From the NCBI GenBank assembly GCA_021396245.1, contig WNYE01000001.1:62001-126000 (forward strand): DNA of 64,000 bases. The letters run 5' to 3'. Of the stretch, positions 1-11,814 are shown in pieces. The stretch's first letter is position 1. Each line of letters starts with the position of its first letter. The notes under the pieces were generated by a model. The model did no database searches, was not told the DNA's origin, and worked only from the letters and a program-made list of their open reading frames with translations. Source of the DNA: Sporothrix humicola. Its lineage: Eukaryota; Ascomycota; Sordariomycetes; Ophiostomatales; Ophiostomataceae. Position numbers and translations under genes: made by a program.

Positions 1-316
1 TGTCAGTTAGAAGTGTCGATCAGTGGGCGATAGGGCTAAGATTGACTTACAGGCGCTGAGACGGCTCGACGGCTGGCGGGCAACAGCTCGTGCAATGGCC
101 CGAATTGGGACTAGCGCGAAACCATGTAAGTCGGCTCGTCGGGCAAAGCGGGAAGGCAGAAAGCACCAAAGATGAGAAGACACTGATCAATGTCACGATT
201 GAAAGAAGATAAAAGGAGACGTCTGCCGACAAAGAGAATTCTTTTCATTCTCAAAAATTCACTTTCTATTGTCGTCTTCGTTTAGCACAGAATCACGTAC
301 ACCACTCTCCGTCAAA
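1..316. other. Upstream region, no gene seen
   Basis: No reading frame here resembles a protein. The last 80 bases (about 240-316) are pyrimidine-rich and run into the ATG at 317, as expected for the leader of the downstream gene. The region before that is unassigned. Confidence 0.5.
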
Positions 317-1720
317 ATGGGCCAATTCGAGTCGTACGACGAGCCTCCACCGTACAGTGCCCCTGTGCAACGAGCTGCAAATCCATACAGTTCCCATGGA
401 TACCCAAGACAACAATATGGACAGTATCAACAATCTGTGCCACAGCATCCAGCAGAGGCGATGACTTACACCAACAATCAATATACAGCTCCCCAGTTCA
501 ATGGCAACCGACAGACATACCCTGCTCCAAACAACTTTCAGGCAGTGCAACAGTCTCTGACAGCCTCTCCCTCTCCCTCCTCTTCTCAGTCTGACGATGC
601 CGAACTCGACGAGATTGCCGCACACTACCGTCGGTATTTGCAGCCTCGGCCGGCAGGAGGGTTCTTTTCGAGCCCTCCTTCGTCTCAACTTGCCCGTCCT
701 ATCCTCATCCCACAAGCCTTTGCTGTCAGTTTCCACCAGCCGCCGGCGCCGTTCCTCCGTGCATATCCTCCAGTCTTGTCGACGCCCAACATTGGAATTC
801 CTCCCGCCCTCTTCGTCGCCATTATGGACGCCCTCAATTTGTGTTTGGCCCCGCCGCCGCCCCTCCAAGCTTTGGAGATCGTCGGCCAAGGCGTCGGCTT
901 CATCCCGCACCACATTGCCCAGGGCGTGTCGGCCGGGATTGGCGTCGTCGCGGGAGTCGGCGTGGCGGCGACGCGGATCACGCGCCTTAAAAAGTTTTTG
1001 GCAAAAGTGAACACGGACGTCTTTTCCCCGCGGAGTCTCGTGATGGAGGTCGTCAAAGACGAGGCGGCGTTGAGGCTGGCGGGCGTTGAGGCAGCGAGAC
1101 TGCCACAGGTGCCTCCCGCCAACACACCTCTCAATGTTGCTGTCCATGCTCGCCTAACGCAACTGGCACCATACACTCAGCCTTTGTCGTTCGATGTCCC
1201 CCCACCGGCTGTCCCAAAGGGTCTGATGGATCGGATCAGCGCCCGGCAGGCGGCGTCGCGTGTCGCCAAAGACGCCAAAAAGGGCGAGAAGCAGCTGCAA
1301 AAGCGGGAGGACAAACTTCGAAAGATGGAAACGAAGATGGGGGGGAGAGTAGAGAGGCGCTCGTCGTCGGACAGTGACAGTTCAGACGACCGCTCGAGTG
1401 TCGATGGCGCATCCATCCATGCCATGTTTGACAGGCGGCGGCAAGAGGCCGAGCAACGGGGTGACTGGAAAGAGATGGCCAAGATTGAAAAGAAGCGAGC
1501 AAAAGAGATGGAAGACTTTCTCAAGAAGCAGCAGAAGCGTGGAAGAAAGCAAAGCAAGCACGGTGACAGACACGGCGACCGGTACGAAGACAAACAACAG
1601 CGAAAGTACGACAAAGACCTCCGCAAGTTGGACAAAAAGGAGCAGAAGCAGGATGAAAAGGACCAGAAAAAGATGGCAAAACTGCAGTGGATTGTCATCA
1701 AGAGTGTGGGTGGGCAATGA
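317..1720 (+). CDS. Uncharacterised fungal protein with MG start and lysine-rich coiled-coil tail
   Basis: 467 codons, one exon. The frame is open from 269, but the ATG at 317 (context TCAAAATGG, protein MGQFESYDEPPPYSAP) is preferred because it matches the start I recall for this family, and MGxxxS could be an N-myristoylation site. Residues 1-110 are low-complexity, rich in P, Q, Y and S. A conserved core of about residues 125-255 (RPILIPQ, FLRAYPPVL, GIPPALFVAIMDALN, PPLQALEIVGQGVG) is typical of a widespread uncharacterised family; its Gly/Ala/Val-rich segment near 205-225 could contact membrane. Residues 310-465 are very rich in K, E, D and R and should form a coiled coil. No function is known to me. 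It is convergent with the debranching-enzyme gene, 182 bp away. Confidence 0.85.
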   Translation: MGQFESYDEPPPYSAPVQRAANPYSSHGYPRQQYGQYQQSVPQHPAEAMTYTNNQYTAPQFNGNRQTYPAPNNFQAVQQSLTASPSPSSSQSDDAELDEIAAHYRRYLQPRPAGGFFSSPPSSQLARPILIPQAFAVSFHQPPAPFLRAYPPVLSTPNIGIPPALFVAIMDALNLCLAPPPPLQALEIVGQGVGFIPHHIAQGVSAGIGVVAGVGVAATRITRLKKFLAKVNTDVFSPRSLVMEVVKDEAALRLAGVEAARLPQVPPANTPLNVAVHARLTQLAPYTQPLSFDVPPPAVPKGLMDRISARQAASRVAKDAKKGEKQLQKREDKLRKMETKMGGRVERRSSSDSDSSDDRSSVDGASIHAMFDRRRQEAEQRGDWKEMAKIEKKRAKEMEDFLKKQQKRGRKQSKHGDRHGDRYEDKQQRKYDKDLRKLDKKEQKQDEKDQKKMAKLQWIVIKSVGGQ

Positions 1721-1902
1721 AAGAAAAGAGACGAAAAAGAGACGAACAAGGGGAAGGAGAATAATCCAATGTATCCAATGTATTTGATCTGTATGTAAAA
1801 CAAAATTCCATCTAATATCCGTCATGCCATACCCAAGAGTGAATAAAACAAAAAATAAACGAAGGAAAGCAAAAGCAACAACAAAATGCAACATCACACG
1901 TA

Positions 1903-4900
1903 CTACCGGATGGCCACATGCGACTCCTTGTGCCGCGCCTGCTCCTCGGCCGCATCCATGTACAAGTCGATCAGGCAGCCCGCCGACCATGCTTGCGTGG
2001 GGGACTAAACAGTTAGCACTCTTCAAATTCGTTGGTTTCTCTGTGGCTGGGCGACTCACCGAATCCTGACAGTAGGCGCCGTTCTTCTGGGTCAGCTCCG
2101 TCAGGCCCGCCCACACGCTCTCCTGGATCTGCTCCTTGCAGCCCATCAGCCGCCGCGTCACCTGCTGGAACGCTTCGGTCCTGCCCTCGGCGTCGTTGGG
2201 CGATTGGGCTGCGCGTCTCCGCAAATCAAACTTGAGGAGCGCCCGCAGGAAAAAGCCCGTGGGCCACAGCCACTCGGGGCCCTGGTGGTAGTTGCGGCCT
2301 TTACTGGTGGCAAAGTCGTTGCTGTCTTCGCTGTTGACGTAGTAGGGGCGGTAGTTGAGGTCGGAAGGGTCGAGCGTGGCCATGCCCGTCGGGCCTCGGA
2401 GAACCAGGTCGGCCAAAACCAGGGCGTGCGTTGCGTGCTTGTCGTCAAACAGGTCCGGGGCGACCGTCATTGTGATGGCAAAGTTTGGCCGCAGCTGGTA
2501 GTCCTCGTACTCTTTGCCGGACTTGTAGAGGTCCTTGTAGATGCCGCGGCGGTTGACCACGTCGGGGTTGACGTCGTAGTCCTTATCGTCGGCCGCCTTG
2601 AGCGGCACGTAGTAGCACCGCTCAAAGTTGGCCTGGATGAGTGAGGCCCATTCTGAAAACTTCACAGGCGTACCATCAGCCTTCTTGACGCCTTCATGCG
2701 AGTAGCCGCCCTTGCTGTGCCGGTGCGCCAGCCACTTGAGCGTGCTGTACAGCAGACCCGTAATCTCAATGGCGGCGCCGTCGCGCGGCGTGCCCGGAAC
2801 ACCCTTGCTGCCGGCCCGCTCGCTCTCGCCCATCTTGTCCATCCATGTGCCACAGTTGAACTGGTTGCCGCCAAAGATGAACCCGTTGCTCCAGTCCACG
2901 TGCACGTCAATGTTGAACCCCTCATCGCTCATCTGCATATCGAGGCCGGGGCCTGCATTCGCTTCCCGGAACGACATGCCCGTCGCGTGCCGCTGCAGCG
3001 CTTCCTGGACCACTTCTTCTATTGTGCTTTCCTGCGAGTAGGCCCGCGGGTCCTCGGCGTCGAACCACGTGTCATCGTTTGGCAGGAAACGTCTTTTGAC
3101 TTTTGTTTGGAGGAGTTCATTGCCGTCAGGGGCCAGGTTCACATAGTCCTGGATGCACTGCAAAAAGAACCACGTGGCATCACGGGCATTGTACCGCGGG
3201 TTGCCGCCCGATCCCAGCAGGTTCGGGATCATGCCGTGCTTCAGCACGCTCGCAAACGCCAGGATGTGCTCCTTGGCCTCGGCGTACCGGCCCGTGCCCA
3301 AAAACAGGCCGCGCATCGAAATGAACACGTCGCGGCCCCAGCAGCGCGCCCACTCGACGGCAAAATGCGGCAGACCGGCCGCCAGCGAGGGGACCAGGCG
3401 GTTCGGGTACAGCGACGCCGACTGCACAAGGCCCGTCTGCTGGATGCTGACCATGGCCAGGCTCTGCACAAACCACTGGCCCTCGCGGATGTCAACGCCC
3501 ATCAGCTCCATCGCGCGGTCCCAGCTCGCCTGGTACGCCGTCTTCATGATCAGCCCAAAGTAGCGCGGGTGCAGAAACGCCGGAATCGGCCGGATCGCGT
3601 CGAACCGCTCCTTGAACCACGCAGCCGGCTTGCCCAGGTTGCTGTGCGTGTCCTTGGTGGCGATTCTTTCGAGTCGGCCCGAGATGTAGTCGAGCGCCCA
3701 CTGGCCGTCTCTCAGGTTCTGGCACAGCGGGTGCGCTAGGTTGTTGTCGCGGACCACGTTCTTGAGGATTGAGTACCAGCCCTGGAGGCCGGCATACACG
3801 AGGCGGCCGTACCCGGGCAGATCGTACACGCCGTCCCTGCCGTCGCTCGAGTCGCGCTCTTCCGCCTCGCAGCGGTACAGTAAAAAGTTCAGATCCACGA
3901 GGCTCAGCTCGCCAAAGGCCGCCTTGGCGCCCGACGTCACAAACGTGTCGAGACCCGACGAGTGCTCGGCCGCCGGGATCCACGTCTCGAACAGGGCAAT
4001 GCTGCCCGGCGGGAACTTGTCGGGCACCGCAATCGACGTGTCGCCGTTGTTGTAGTCGATCTTGATGCCGGGCAGATCGACGACGCGGCTCGGCAGACCG
4101 CGTAAGAACTTGGTGTCGTCCAGCACGTTCTTCGTCGCCTCTTCGCTCGTGTCCACCTCGAGCATCCAGCTGCCCAGGTGACGCGCCCGAGTGCCCGTCA
4201 GGTGCACGGGGCTGAATGCGCCGTTGCCGTTGCCATAACCAGGGTACGCCGTGTGCGCAATGAGGAAGTAGCCCTTGCGCGACTCGGGGTGCACGCGGTG
4301 CACGGTGACGTACTCTTCCTCGTGGTGGATGTGTGTCTCGGCATAACCGTCCTTGCCCATTAGCACGTGGATCTGGTTCAGCAGCTTCTTAACACCACCG
4401 ATACCATTCCGGCCGCTGCCGACCTTGACAGCGCGGCTCGACGATTCGGATGTGTACAGGCGGGTCTCATTAACAAGATCGACCAGGCGCGGGTAAATCT
4501 CGTCGTAGCCCATGACACTGCCCGTGGCACTGGCGCACATGCTCACGAGCGCCGCGTTGGGCAGCGTGTCCCGAGCATCGCGCTTCTGTGCAGGGACTTC
4601 GTTGTCGTGTGTGCAGTCCATGAAGAGAGCCTGCACGGGCACAACGCGAATGCGCCGGATAATCTCGCGGCAGAGCTCATTGCCAGCAGCCTCTCCGTTG
4701 GTCTTTTCTCCGTTGGTGTGGCCGTTTGGCTGCGACTGCGGCTGCGACTTTTCCTTCTTTGCGACGTCCGACCGCGTAATCTCGTCCACCTCGAAACTGC
4801 CAATTGGCCGGCCGCCGTGCTTGTGCACCAGTCGGCTCATCTCGCCCGTGCTCCAGGCCTGCATCGCTTCTCTGATCAGAGAACTGAGGCCCAGGCGCTT

Positions 4901-6700
4901 GACGAAAATGTAGTCGGTGTCTTCCGAGCCCGTAAACAGCTCGGCCACCACATACAGGTCCGGGTTGACGCGGCGGGCCTCGTCCAGAATGTGCTCGGCG
5001 ACGTGCATGGGCGTCGAGTGGCAGTTGTCAATCCTAAAGCCGGCAAAGTACTTGGCCATCGTGCGCGCATACTTGGTCATGTGCTCCCACAGCCAGGGGC
5101 TGTCCTCGGGCCCTTTGCCGTACCGCAGCTTGACACAGTCGCCCCAGACAATGACCTCGCGCCGCAGGTAGACGCGGGACGTGGGGCCGGCGTTGTCCAC
5201 CAACGCATTGCCGCCCCAGACCCAGCCGTTGTTGACGAGGACGAGCTCTTCGATATCGAAGCGAGAGGTCTGCTCGTTGCGCGGCAGACGCGTGAAATAG
5301 GTCTCGATGAGGGCGGACTTGGGGCCAATGGGGCCCATCTTGGGGCCGTTGTCGTCGAGGCGGCAGTACTTGATGCGGTTGAAAAGCTGCTGGAGGATGT
5401 CGGCGACCTCGGCGTCGTACTCGGCATAGAACGGCACATTGATGGCGTCCAGCATGGAAACCATCGTGTCGTGGGCCACCTCCTTCTCAGCGCCGTCCTT
5501 GGCCGGGCCCAGAATGACTGTGAGGAGGGCTGCTGCCACCTTGGAGTCGATCGTCCGGCGGTGGCGCTCGCCTAGCCGGTCGTTGCCGCGCAGAGCATGT
5601 TCTGTGAGGAACTCGGTCTGTTCCTTGAGTTCGGCCGTCTTGAGGTCGGCCAGGGCACCGAGGCCAGAGAACTCGTCGGGCACGGTGACGTCACCGTTGG
5701 ACCAGCTCTCCACCGCATTGGCAGCGTCCAGGTCGACGTCGAGCACGTAGTATTCCCAAAGACGGATTCCTGCAATACATTCCTTCTTGATGGCGTCCAT
5801 AATCTTGACCAGATCGTCGGTGCTCTTGAGGTCGGTGGGCAGCCCCAGCTCGGCCAGGCGGTCGCCCAGGTCGAGCAGCTTGGTGTCGAGCAGGTAGGCG
5901 GACTCGAGGTGCGGTGCCGTCTTGAGGTTGTAGCCGGCGTCCGGGTGCTCGAGCAGCCAGGGGCTGTTGTTGGCCGTGTGGTTGAGCACAATGTCAGTCA
6001 AGCTCAGCAGCGAGTGGTTCGTCTCCAGGCTCTTGACCATGGCCTGGACATCCTGCTCGCCGCGCGGGAAACACACGGGGTCCCAGGCGAGCTGGTCGTA
6101 CAGGCTGTAGGGCGAGTTGGACTCGCCGCGCTGCTGCAGGGGCGTGAAATGGATCATGTTGTAGCCGCGGTCGCTGATACCGCGCAGGTGGCGCTCCCAG
6201 TCGTTGGGGTACTTGCCCATGAACTTGCTGATCAGCGAAAAGACCGACAGGGCCTCGAGCGGCAGCGGGCGGTCGTCGAGGCGCAGACGCGGCGCGACGT
6301 CAATGTAGTACTTGGGCGTCGTGTTCTTCTCCTCGTCAAAGGACGCGCGCTCCGAGAGCTCGACGGACAGGTCGGGCAGGGCCGCATAGGTCGTGTAAAA
6401 GGCAAAGGCGCCCGGGTGGTAGATGGGGATGGAAATGTGAATGGTGCGGTGGAAGTCCGGGTCGAGCTTGAATTCGCGGAAATGGTCCCTCTGGAACTCG
6501 GCGCCCTTTTCGGGGATATTGACCCAGAGACTGCCATGGCGACAGATGCTGGAGGTGCCCTCGATGGCGAAGCGCACGACAATGGGCTCTTCTGAAGTCG
6601 CGGCGAGGTGGATGTACTGGTTGCCGCCGACTTGGGGCGACCCGTCGTCGTTGAGCGGCAGTAAATAGACCTCGCTGGACGTCATTGTTTTTGGGATCAT
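1903..6700 (-). CDS. GDB1: Glycogen debranching enzyme (4-alpha-glucanotransferase / amylo-1,6-glucosidase)
   Basis: Bifunctional cytosolic enzyme that shifts maltotriosyl units and hydrolyses the exposed alpha-1,6 glucose during glycogen breakdown. Two exons: 6700-2060 and 2004-1903, intron 2005-2059 (55 bp, donor GTGAGT, branch GCTAAC, acceptor TAG). Ignoring the intron gives a false 1,772-residue protein; splicing gives YCQDS|SPTQAWSAG and a TAG at 1903-1905, 1,580 residues, near the fungal norm. The N-terminal GH13-like transferase half has GFRIDNCHSTP (nucleophile Asp, about 556), VVAELFTGSED (acid Glu, about 587) and FMDCTHDNE. The C-terminal glucosidase half has WGRDVFISMRG (about 1122) and DVHVDWSNGFIFGGNQFN (about 1268). 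A second ATG at 6685 (MTSSEV) is an equally good start. Upstream of the ATG is a purine-rich leader on the plus strand. Confidence 0.97.
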
Positions 6701-8855
6701 TGTGGGAAGAAAGAGAAAAGAAAAAGAAAAGAAAAGAAAAGAAGAGACGAAAGAAAAGAAGGCAGGCGGAGGGCCCCGCGATGCTCTGGCGCTCGCCTCT
6801 CTCTGCGGACTTGCGGCGGGTCGGATTTGCGTAGAGGTGGAGTCGGTCCTTCAATTATGGCCACAGGGGGGCGATACGGTTAACTTGGTAGTGGAATTGG
6901 AGCTTTGGAGAAATCGCTGAGGGGAAGGCAAGCAGAGAGCAAGCAGAGAGCAAGCAAAAGCAAGCAAAAAGACGCTGTTGACGATTGCACAAAAGTGAGG
7001 CAGAAGATGAGGCAAGATGAGGCAAAAGGGGAGGTACGAAATGGATGCAGTCTGCCAGCGGGCACAATGGTTTTATTATCTACGAGGTCTGCGAGGTGAT
7101 ACGGCAAGTGCTGGTGCAGCTGGAGCAAAAGACTCGAACAAGGTAAGGGCGACTGAGCAAGGAGAGCTATTTTCTGCGGCACAAAGAAGGAACGACCAAC
7201 ACAGCAAAGAACAGGAACGGCAAGGACTATCCGCGCCAATAAAGAGGAAAGCGAGTGCAGAAGGAAGGAGAAGGCCGTCAACCGTCAAGGTCGAGCTTTC
7301 CTTGCCGGTAGCTGCAGCTGTTTACAGTAATCGCCAGAGACAGAAGCAATCGAGATGGAGCGTGGAAAGAGCTTGCCGCGAACTGTGGATGGCAGATAAA
7401 GAAAGAGCGGCATGTACCTTTTTGCGGGAGATGCACCCACTTGGTACTTTAACTGCGGGGCACTTATCTGCACCTAACTGCAGGCAAGACAGCGCCAAAG
7501 ACAGGCTAGAACGATCCAGGCCAAGCATGCCCCTGTACATTTCAAAAATAGTCGAAAACGGGCCACGATTTTCAGGCATATTATTACCGCGAGAATGGCT
7601 CCTTTGCTGGGTCTGTGCCGCTGTCGCGACCTTTGAATGACGTAATTGTGCCTTGACATTTTCGAGCATTCTCGAGCGGCAGGACTCCAGTACTGCGGTG
7701 TAGCAAAGAACGTGTCCGTGAGGTGCAAGCTATGAGAAAAGAAAAATACGAAAATACGATTGTAAAAACACGCAATTGCATAGTACGTAAACACAAACAA
7801 GGCAGGCGCAAACCGACGGGCCGTCAATGCCACCATGGAGCCACTTGACCAGTCAGCACGTAAACCACTGTAAGAGACAGAGACATTTAATGCACTGGGC
7901 AGCGAATTGGCATGAAATTACACTCAGTCATCGAACAAAGCATCTGAGACACCATTTGGAGGCAATAAGCCACATCATTTTGTAAGAGAATTGAGTCAAC
8001 AAATACAAAATAAATAAATTCACAGAAACCTCGAGTTGAAACAGATCAACGCAAATGCCGTCTCGTAGATCTACGGCTGGACCGGCTTCACGGACTATCC
8101 CAGATCCCAGAAAGCAAAAAGCGGTACCTTGTGCCTTGTGCCTGGCGACTTTATTTACTTCTATTTCGTATTTTAGTGGCACCGATGACGGGACTCGGAG
8201 CTAAAGCCCCGCGGTCACAACGTGCGCGTTCCTGCGGGGAAGGCACGATGGGCTACGGTGTGCGACCTACAAAATGGATGAAAGGCGATAGCTGGATATA
8301 ACGGTCAAGCAACTATTGCAGGCGAAACAGACGGAAGGTGCGCTGGTGCGGTCGGTGCGCTCCCACGAACTTGGGCAGGAGGCACATGGCGCATCCCGTG
8401 TTACCTTTTGGGGCCTTCTAAAGCGCCATCCTGTGTCATGGAACTGCGTCATTGTGCAGGCAGTCAAAAGCGGGAAGACGGTAGCGAGAAGCTGGGTTAA
8501 GAAAACTGGGATTGTCTCAAACTCAATTGACGACAGCATCACGAGGTGAGCGGTGAGCGTGTTGTACAACATTGTGTGGGATGGTTCATGCCTGCTAAAT
8601 GCATATCTTATAGAGGCATGCTGCAGATGCAAGTGAAAGTGCAAATGGCAGAATGGTTTTGTTGGGGATGCCACGAGCATTTGGTCTGGGAAGGAGCCAA
8701 CCACGGTGGGCGAAAAGGTCAGGAGTGACACAGCATGCTTTCGGTCACTGAATCTGATCTAAGCGGAGAAGGTCGGGCAAAAAGGACAGCATCGAAAAGG
8801 GGGCTGGTGAAATGGGACGAAAAGGATACGAAAACGGCACGAAAATGAAAAGAAC
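6701..8855. other. Long intergenic region, no supported gene
   Basis: The first 150 bases are AAAGAAAAGA-type polypurine on the plus strand, i.e. the CT-rich leader of the minus-strand debranching-enzyme gene. The rest has only short frames of biased composition without recognisable domains or intron logic. I see no tRNA or other RNA gene. Confidence 0.5.
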
Positions 8856-8954
8856 NNNNNNNNNNNNNNNNNNNNNNNNNNNNNNNNNNNNNNNNNNNNN
8901 NNNNNNNNNNNNNNNNNNNNNNNNNNNNNNNNNNNNNNNNNNNNNNNNNNNNNN
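8856..8954. other. Sequence gap (99 N)
   Basis: A run of 99 undetermined bases, adjoining an 8-bp tandem repeat; the repeat array is the likely reason for the gap, so the real length is unknown. Confidence 0.98.
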
Positions 8955-9040
8955 CAAAAGCACAAAAGCACAAAAGCACAAAAGCACAAAAGCACAAAAG
9001 CACAAAAGCACAAAAGCACAAAAGCACAAAAGCACAAAAG
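8955..9040 (+). repeat. 8-bp tandem repeat (CACAAAAG)n
   Basis: About 10.7 perfect copies of CACAAAAG directly follow the N run and end at AAAAGGACCTG. Because 8 is not a multiple of 3, all three frames read as Lys/Ser/Thr/Ala/Gln/His repeats, and the minus strand gives open frames of Cys/Phe/Leu/Ala that are artefacts. Confidence 0.95.
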
Positions 9041-10485
9041 GACCTGTCAAAAGTTAAAAGGTTGAGGCTACGAAAAAATTGTCAGCCTCGTAGCGAGGCA
9101 ATTGGGGACAAAAAGGCAAAAGATAAACCGAGATCCTTCAGCCTTCTCTGATTTGGGTTTGACAGGGGCAGCTGTGACTTTCACATGCAAAAGTCGAGTT
9201 GTGGTGGGATGAAGTTTTTTTTGGTCGTGTCGTTGCTACTGCCAAATTTAGCAAGACCTGGTCCAAGCTGGCTCGTTGTAAACTGTAGCGAGGCAAGAAC
9301 GGGCGGTGCCGCGGGCAGCTCCAAAAAGACGAAAAAGACAGCGTGAAAGTCTGCTGTGTCCTCGGCTCAGACAGTGAGATTACAGCGTGAGAAACGGCGA
9401 AAAAAGAGAGCTCGTAAAAGTCGAAAAGGCTTGGGAGAGGCTTGGAAAGGGAGACAAAGACCGGGAAATGGCTAGAAACGGTCTGGACCTGCGCCGGCGT
9501 CACCGACTTTGCCTCTCCTCAGCTGCCAAGCAGAGGCCTCTTCACAAAAAGTGCCCAATACAGAAGGCGGTGGGAGGCTGTTGACCACCCATGACCTCCT
9601 TCTCAACCAAATTTTCTGCCGGATTCTTTCGTCACTAGTGTGGGTGATCGCTCCTGCCTGTCGTTCTCGTTCATCCACCCACCCGGCGCTCACAGGCCTA
9701 AAATTCAGCATTTTGCACTACCTCAGACTACCCTGAGAGCCTTCCCTTTCTAATAAAAAACTTCCCCAAACGAAGCACGAGACAGTCCTTTTTAGTGTGC
9801 AGCCTCGGCCAGCAGGAAGCTCTTGCCTCGTTTACTCCAGACTCCTGCCAAAAGCTAATTGATCCCTGATCCCATTGTTATCGCCAACTGCCAAATCTCT
9901 GTCCTTCCTCCTTTTCGTCTGTTCTTTTGTTCTCGTCTTTGAATTTTGACCGTTGGTTTTCCTCCTCAACATCCTCGTGCACCTTTCTCCGCCTTTTACC
10001 TCTAGCTTCGTTTTCTCTTTTCCTCTTAGCTCTTTTGCATTTTCACCTATCTTCATCCCTTCACCCCCTCCTAGTTGTCCTTTCATAAACTCGATTCCCC
10101 GCCCTCTTCCTCCGACTATCCTTATCCTCTTATTTTGCAATTATCTTTTGCTTCACTCACCTAGACTCCTGTCTCTTGTTCATCTCATCTTCCCTACGAG
10201 CTCACCTCATCTCAACTTCAGTCCCCACGTATGGTTTTTCTGCGTGGCCCACCAGCTGCCCTCAGAGCTCTCTCCCTCTCACGCCCACGTCTTATTTCGG
10301 TCTCTGTCTCCGTCTCATCCTGCAGCTCACCTCTGTCTTATCTTGCGATAAGTAATAGCAGCAGTAGCTCGTGTGCCACGCTCTCGTCCCGTCTTTCACG
10401 CGTGCAGACCGGGTCCCTCTTCACGACAAACTCGACAACCCCTCCCCGGATTTCTTCTTCAACCTTCTCCTCCACAACCACCACA
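9041..10485. other. Intergenic region and CT-rich leader of the dehydrogenase gene
   Basis: A small inverted repeat (GCTACGA / TCGTAGC, about 9067-9093) follows the tandem repeat. From about 9900 to 10485 the plus strand is strongly pyrimidine-rich (CCTTTTCGTC, CTCTTTTCCTCTT), typical of promoters and leaders of highly expressed fungal genes. The stretch 10231-10485 is also open in frame with the downstream gene; see the finding on a possible targeting extension. Confidence 0.6.
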
Positions 10486-11814
10486 ATGTCTTCAACAACG
10501 CCCACCAAGAAGCACAAGGTCACCGTCGTCGGCTCCGGCAACTGGGGCTCTACGATTGCCAAGATCGTCGCCGAAAACACGGCCGAGCACCCCAACCTAT
10601 TCGAAAAGGACGTCCAGATGTGGGTGTTTGAGGAGGACGTCGTGATCCCCCAGGACTCGCACCTCAAAGACGCCGTCCGCGCCGACGGCAAGCCCCAGAA
10701 GTTGACCGAAGTCATCAACACCCACCACGAGAACGTCAAGTACCTGCCCAACATCCGCCTGCCCACCAACGTCGTGGCCAACCCGTCCCTGCTCGACGCT
10801 GTCGAGGGCTCCACCATCCTAGTCTTCAACCTGCCCCACCAGTTCATCGGCAACGTCTGCAAGCAGATCGACGGCAAGATTTTGCCGTACGCCCGCGGCA
10901 TCTCGTGCATCAAGGGCGTCAACGTCAGCGACGACGGCATCTCGCTGTTCTCGGAGTGGATCGGCGACGCCCTCGGCATCTACTGCGGCTCGCTGTCGGG
11001 CGCCAACCTGGCCTCGGAGATTGCCCTGGAGAAATGGAGCGAGACCACCATTGCCTACGACCCGCCCCCGGTCGACCATTCCAAGAACCCGTCGTCGCGC
11101 GACCGGTCGCCAAACGGCGCCAAGAACGGCGAAAAGAGCGAGTCGAGCTCCCCCAGCAGCGGCGACGTCACCCCCGCCGAGGCGCACGCCCAGGACATCC
11201 GCCACCGCGACGCCCGCGGCCAGGCCAGCAAGACCAAGCTCACGCCCCTGCCCGCCGACTACCCGCCCCTCGACCACAACACCCTGTCCGCCCTCTTCCA
11301 CCGCCCCTACTTCCACGTCAGCACGGTGACGGACGTCGCAGGCGTCTCCCTGAGCGGCGCCCTCAAGAACATTGTCGCGCTCGCCGCCGGTTTTGTGGAT
11401 GGCCGCGGCTGGGGCGACAACGCAAAGGCCGCCGTTATGCGCCTCGGCCTCATGGAGATGGTCCAGTTCGGCAAGGAGTTTTTCGGCGAGACCGTGCACA
11501 CGGCAACGTTCACGGAGGAGAGTGCAGGCGTCGCCGATTTAATTACTTCGTGCTCCGGCGGCCGCAACTTCCGCTGCGCCAAGCTGTCGGTCGAGCGCGG
11601 TGTTTCGGTGGAAGAGGTCGAGCGCACCGAGCTCAACGGCCAAAAGCTGCAGGGCACGACGACCGCAAAGGAGGTCAACAGCTTCCTCAAAGCAAGAGGA
11701 CTCGAGAGCAAGTACCCGCTGTTCACGGCCGTCGACGGCATCCTGGCCGGCAAGCACAAGGTCGACGACATCCCGCGGTTGGTGGCGCGGTCCGCACACG
11801 ACTATGACTGTTAG
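10486..11814 (+). CDS. GPD1: NAD-dependent glycerol-3-phosphate dehydrogenase
   Basis: Reduces dihydroxyacetone phosphate to glycerol 3-phosphate with NADH, supplying glycerol for osmotic balance and the backbone of glycerolipids. 442 residues, one exon. The ATG at 10486 (context CACAATGTC, protein MSSTTPTKKHKV) puts the dinucleotide-binding motif GSGNWGS at residues 16-22. The C-terminal domain has SGALKNIVALAAGFVDG (catalytic Lys, about 294) and the substrate-site helix ending GLMEMVQFGKEF. A hydrophilic insertion of about 60 residues (about 200-260, rich in S, K, P, D) separates the two halves and is common in filamentous fungi. There is no C-terminal peroxisomal tripeptide (it ends HDYDC). 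The frame is open upstream to an ATG at 10231, which would add 85 residues. Confidence 0.95.
   Translation: MSSTTPTKKHKVTVVGSGNWGSTIAKIVAENTAEHPNLFEKDVQMWVFEEDVVIPQDSHLKDAVRADGKPQKLTEVINTHHENVKYLPNIRLPTNVVANPSLLDAVEGSTILVFNLPHQFIGNVCKQIDGKILPYARGISCIKGVNVSDDGISLFSEWIGDALGIYCGSLSGANLASEIALEKWSETTIAYDPPPVDHSKNPSSRDRSPNGAKNGEKSESSSPSSGDVTPAEAHAQDIRHRDARGQASKTKLTPLPADYPPLDHNTLSALFHRPYFHVSTVTDVAGVSLSGALKNIVALAAGFVDGRGWGDNAKAAVMRLGLMEMVQFGKEFFGETVHTATFTEESAGVADLITSCSGGRNFRCAKLSVERGVSVEEVERTELNGQKLQGTTTAKEVNSFLKARGLESKYPLFTAVDGILAGKHKVDDIPRLVARSAHDYDC

Noticed and set aside
1382..1902. Continuation of the debranching-enzyme frame 521 bases past its real end
   Set aside because: The extra sequence is unrelated to the family and lies antisense to another gene; splicing the 55-bp intron at 2005-2059 gives the expected SPTQAWS ending and a TAG at 1903.
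4367..5575. Long plus-strand open frame (402 codons) opposite the debranching-enzyme gene
   Set aside because: Mirror frame of GC-rich codons; no domain and wholly inside a confident gene on the other strand. The same holds for 2696-3739 and 5597-6595.
7017..7640. Possible 207-residue plus-strand protein
   Set aside because: Composition follows local purine bias; no conserved motif, no good start context and no intron signals.
8719..9057. Open frames through the first gap reading as FCAFVLLC or KAQKHKST repeats
   Set aside because: Translation of an 8-bp tandem repeat and unknown bases, not a gene.
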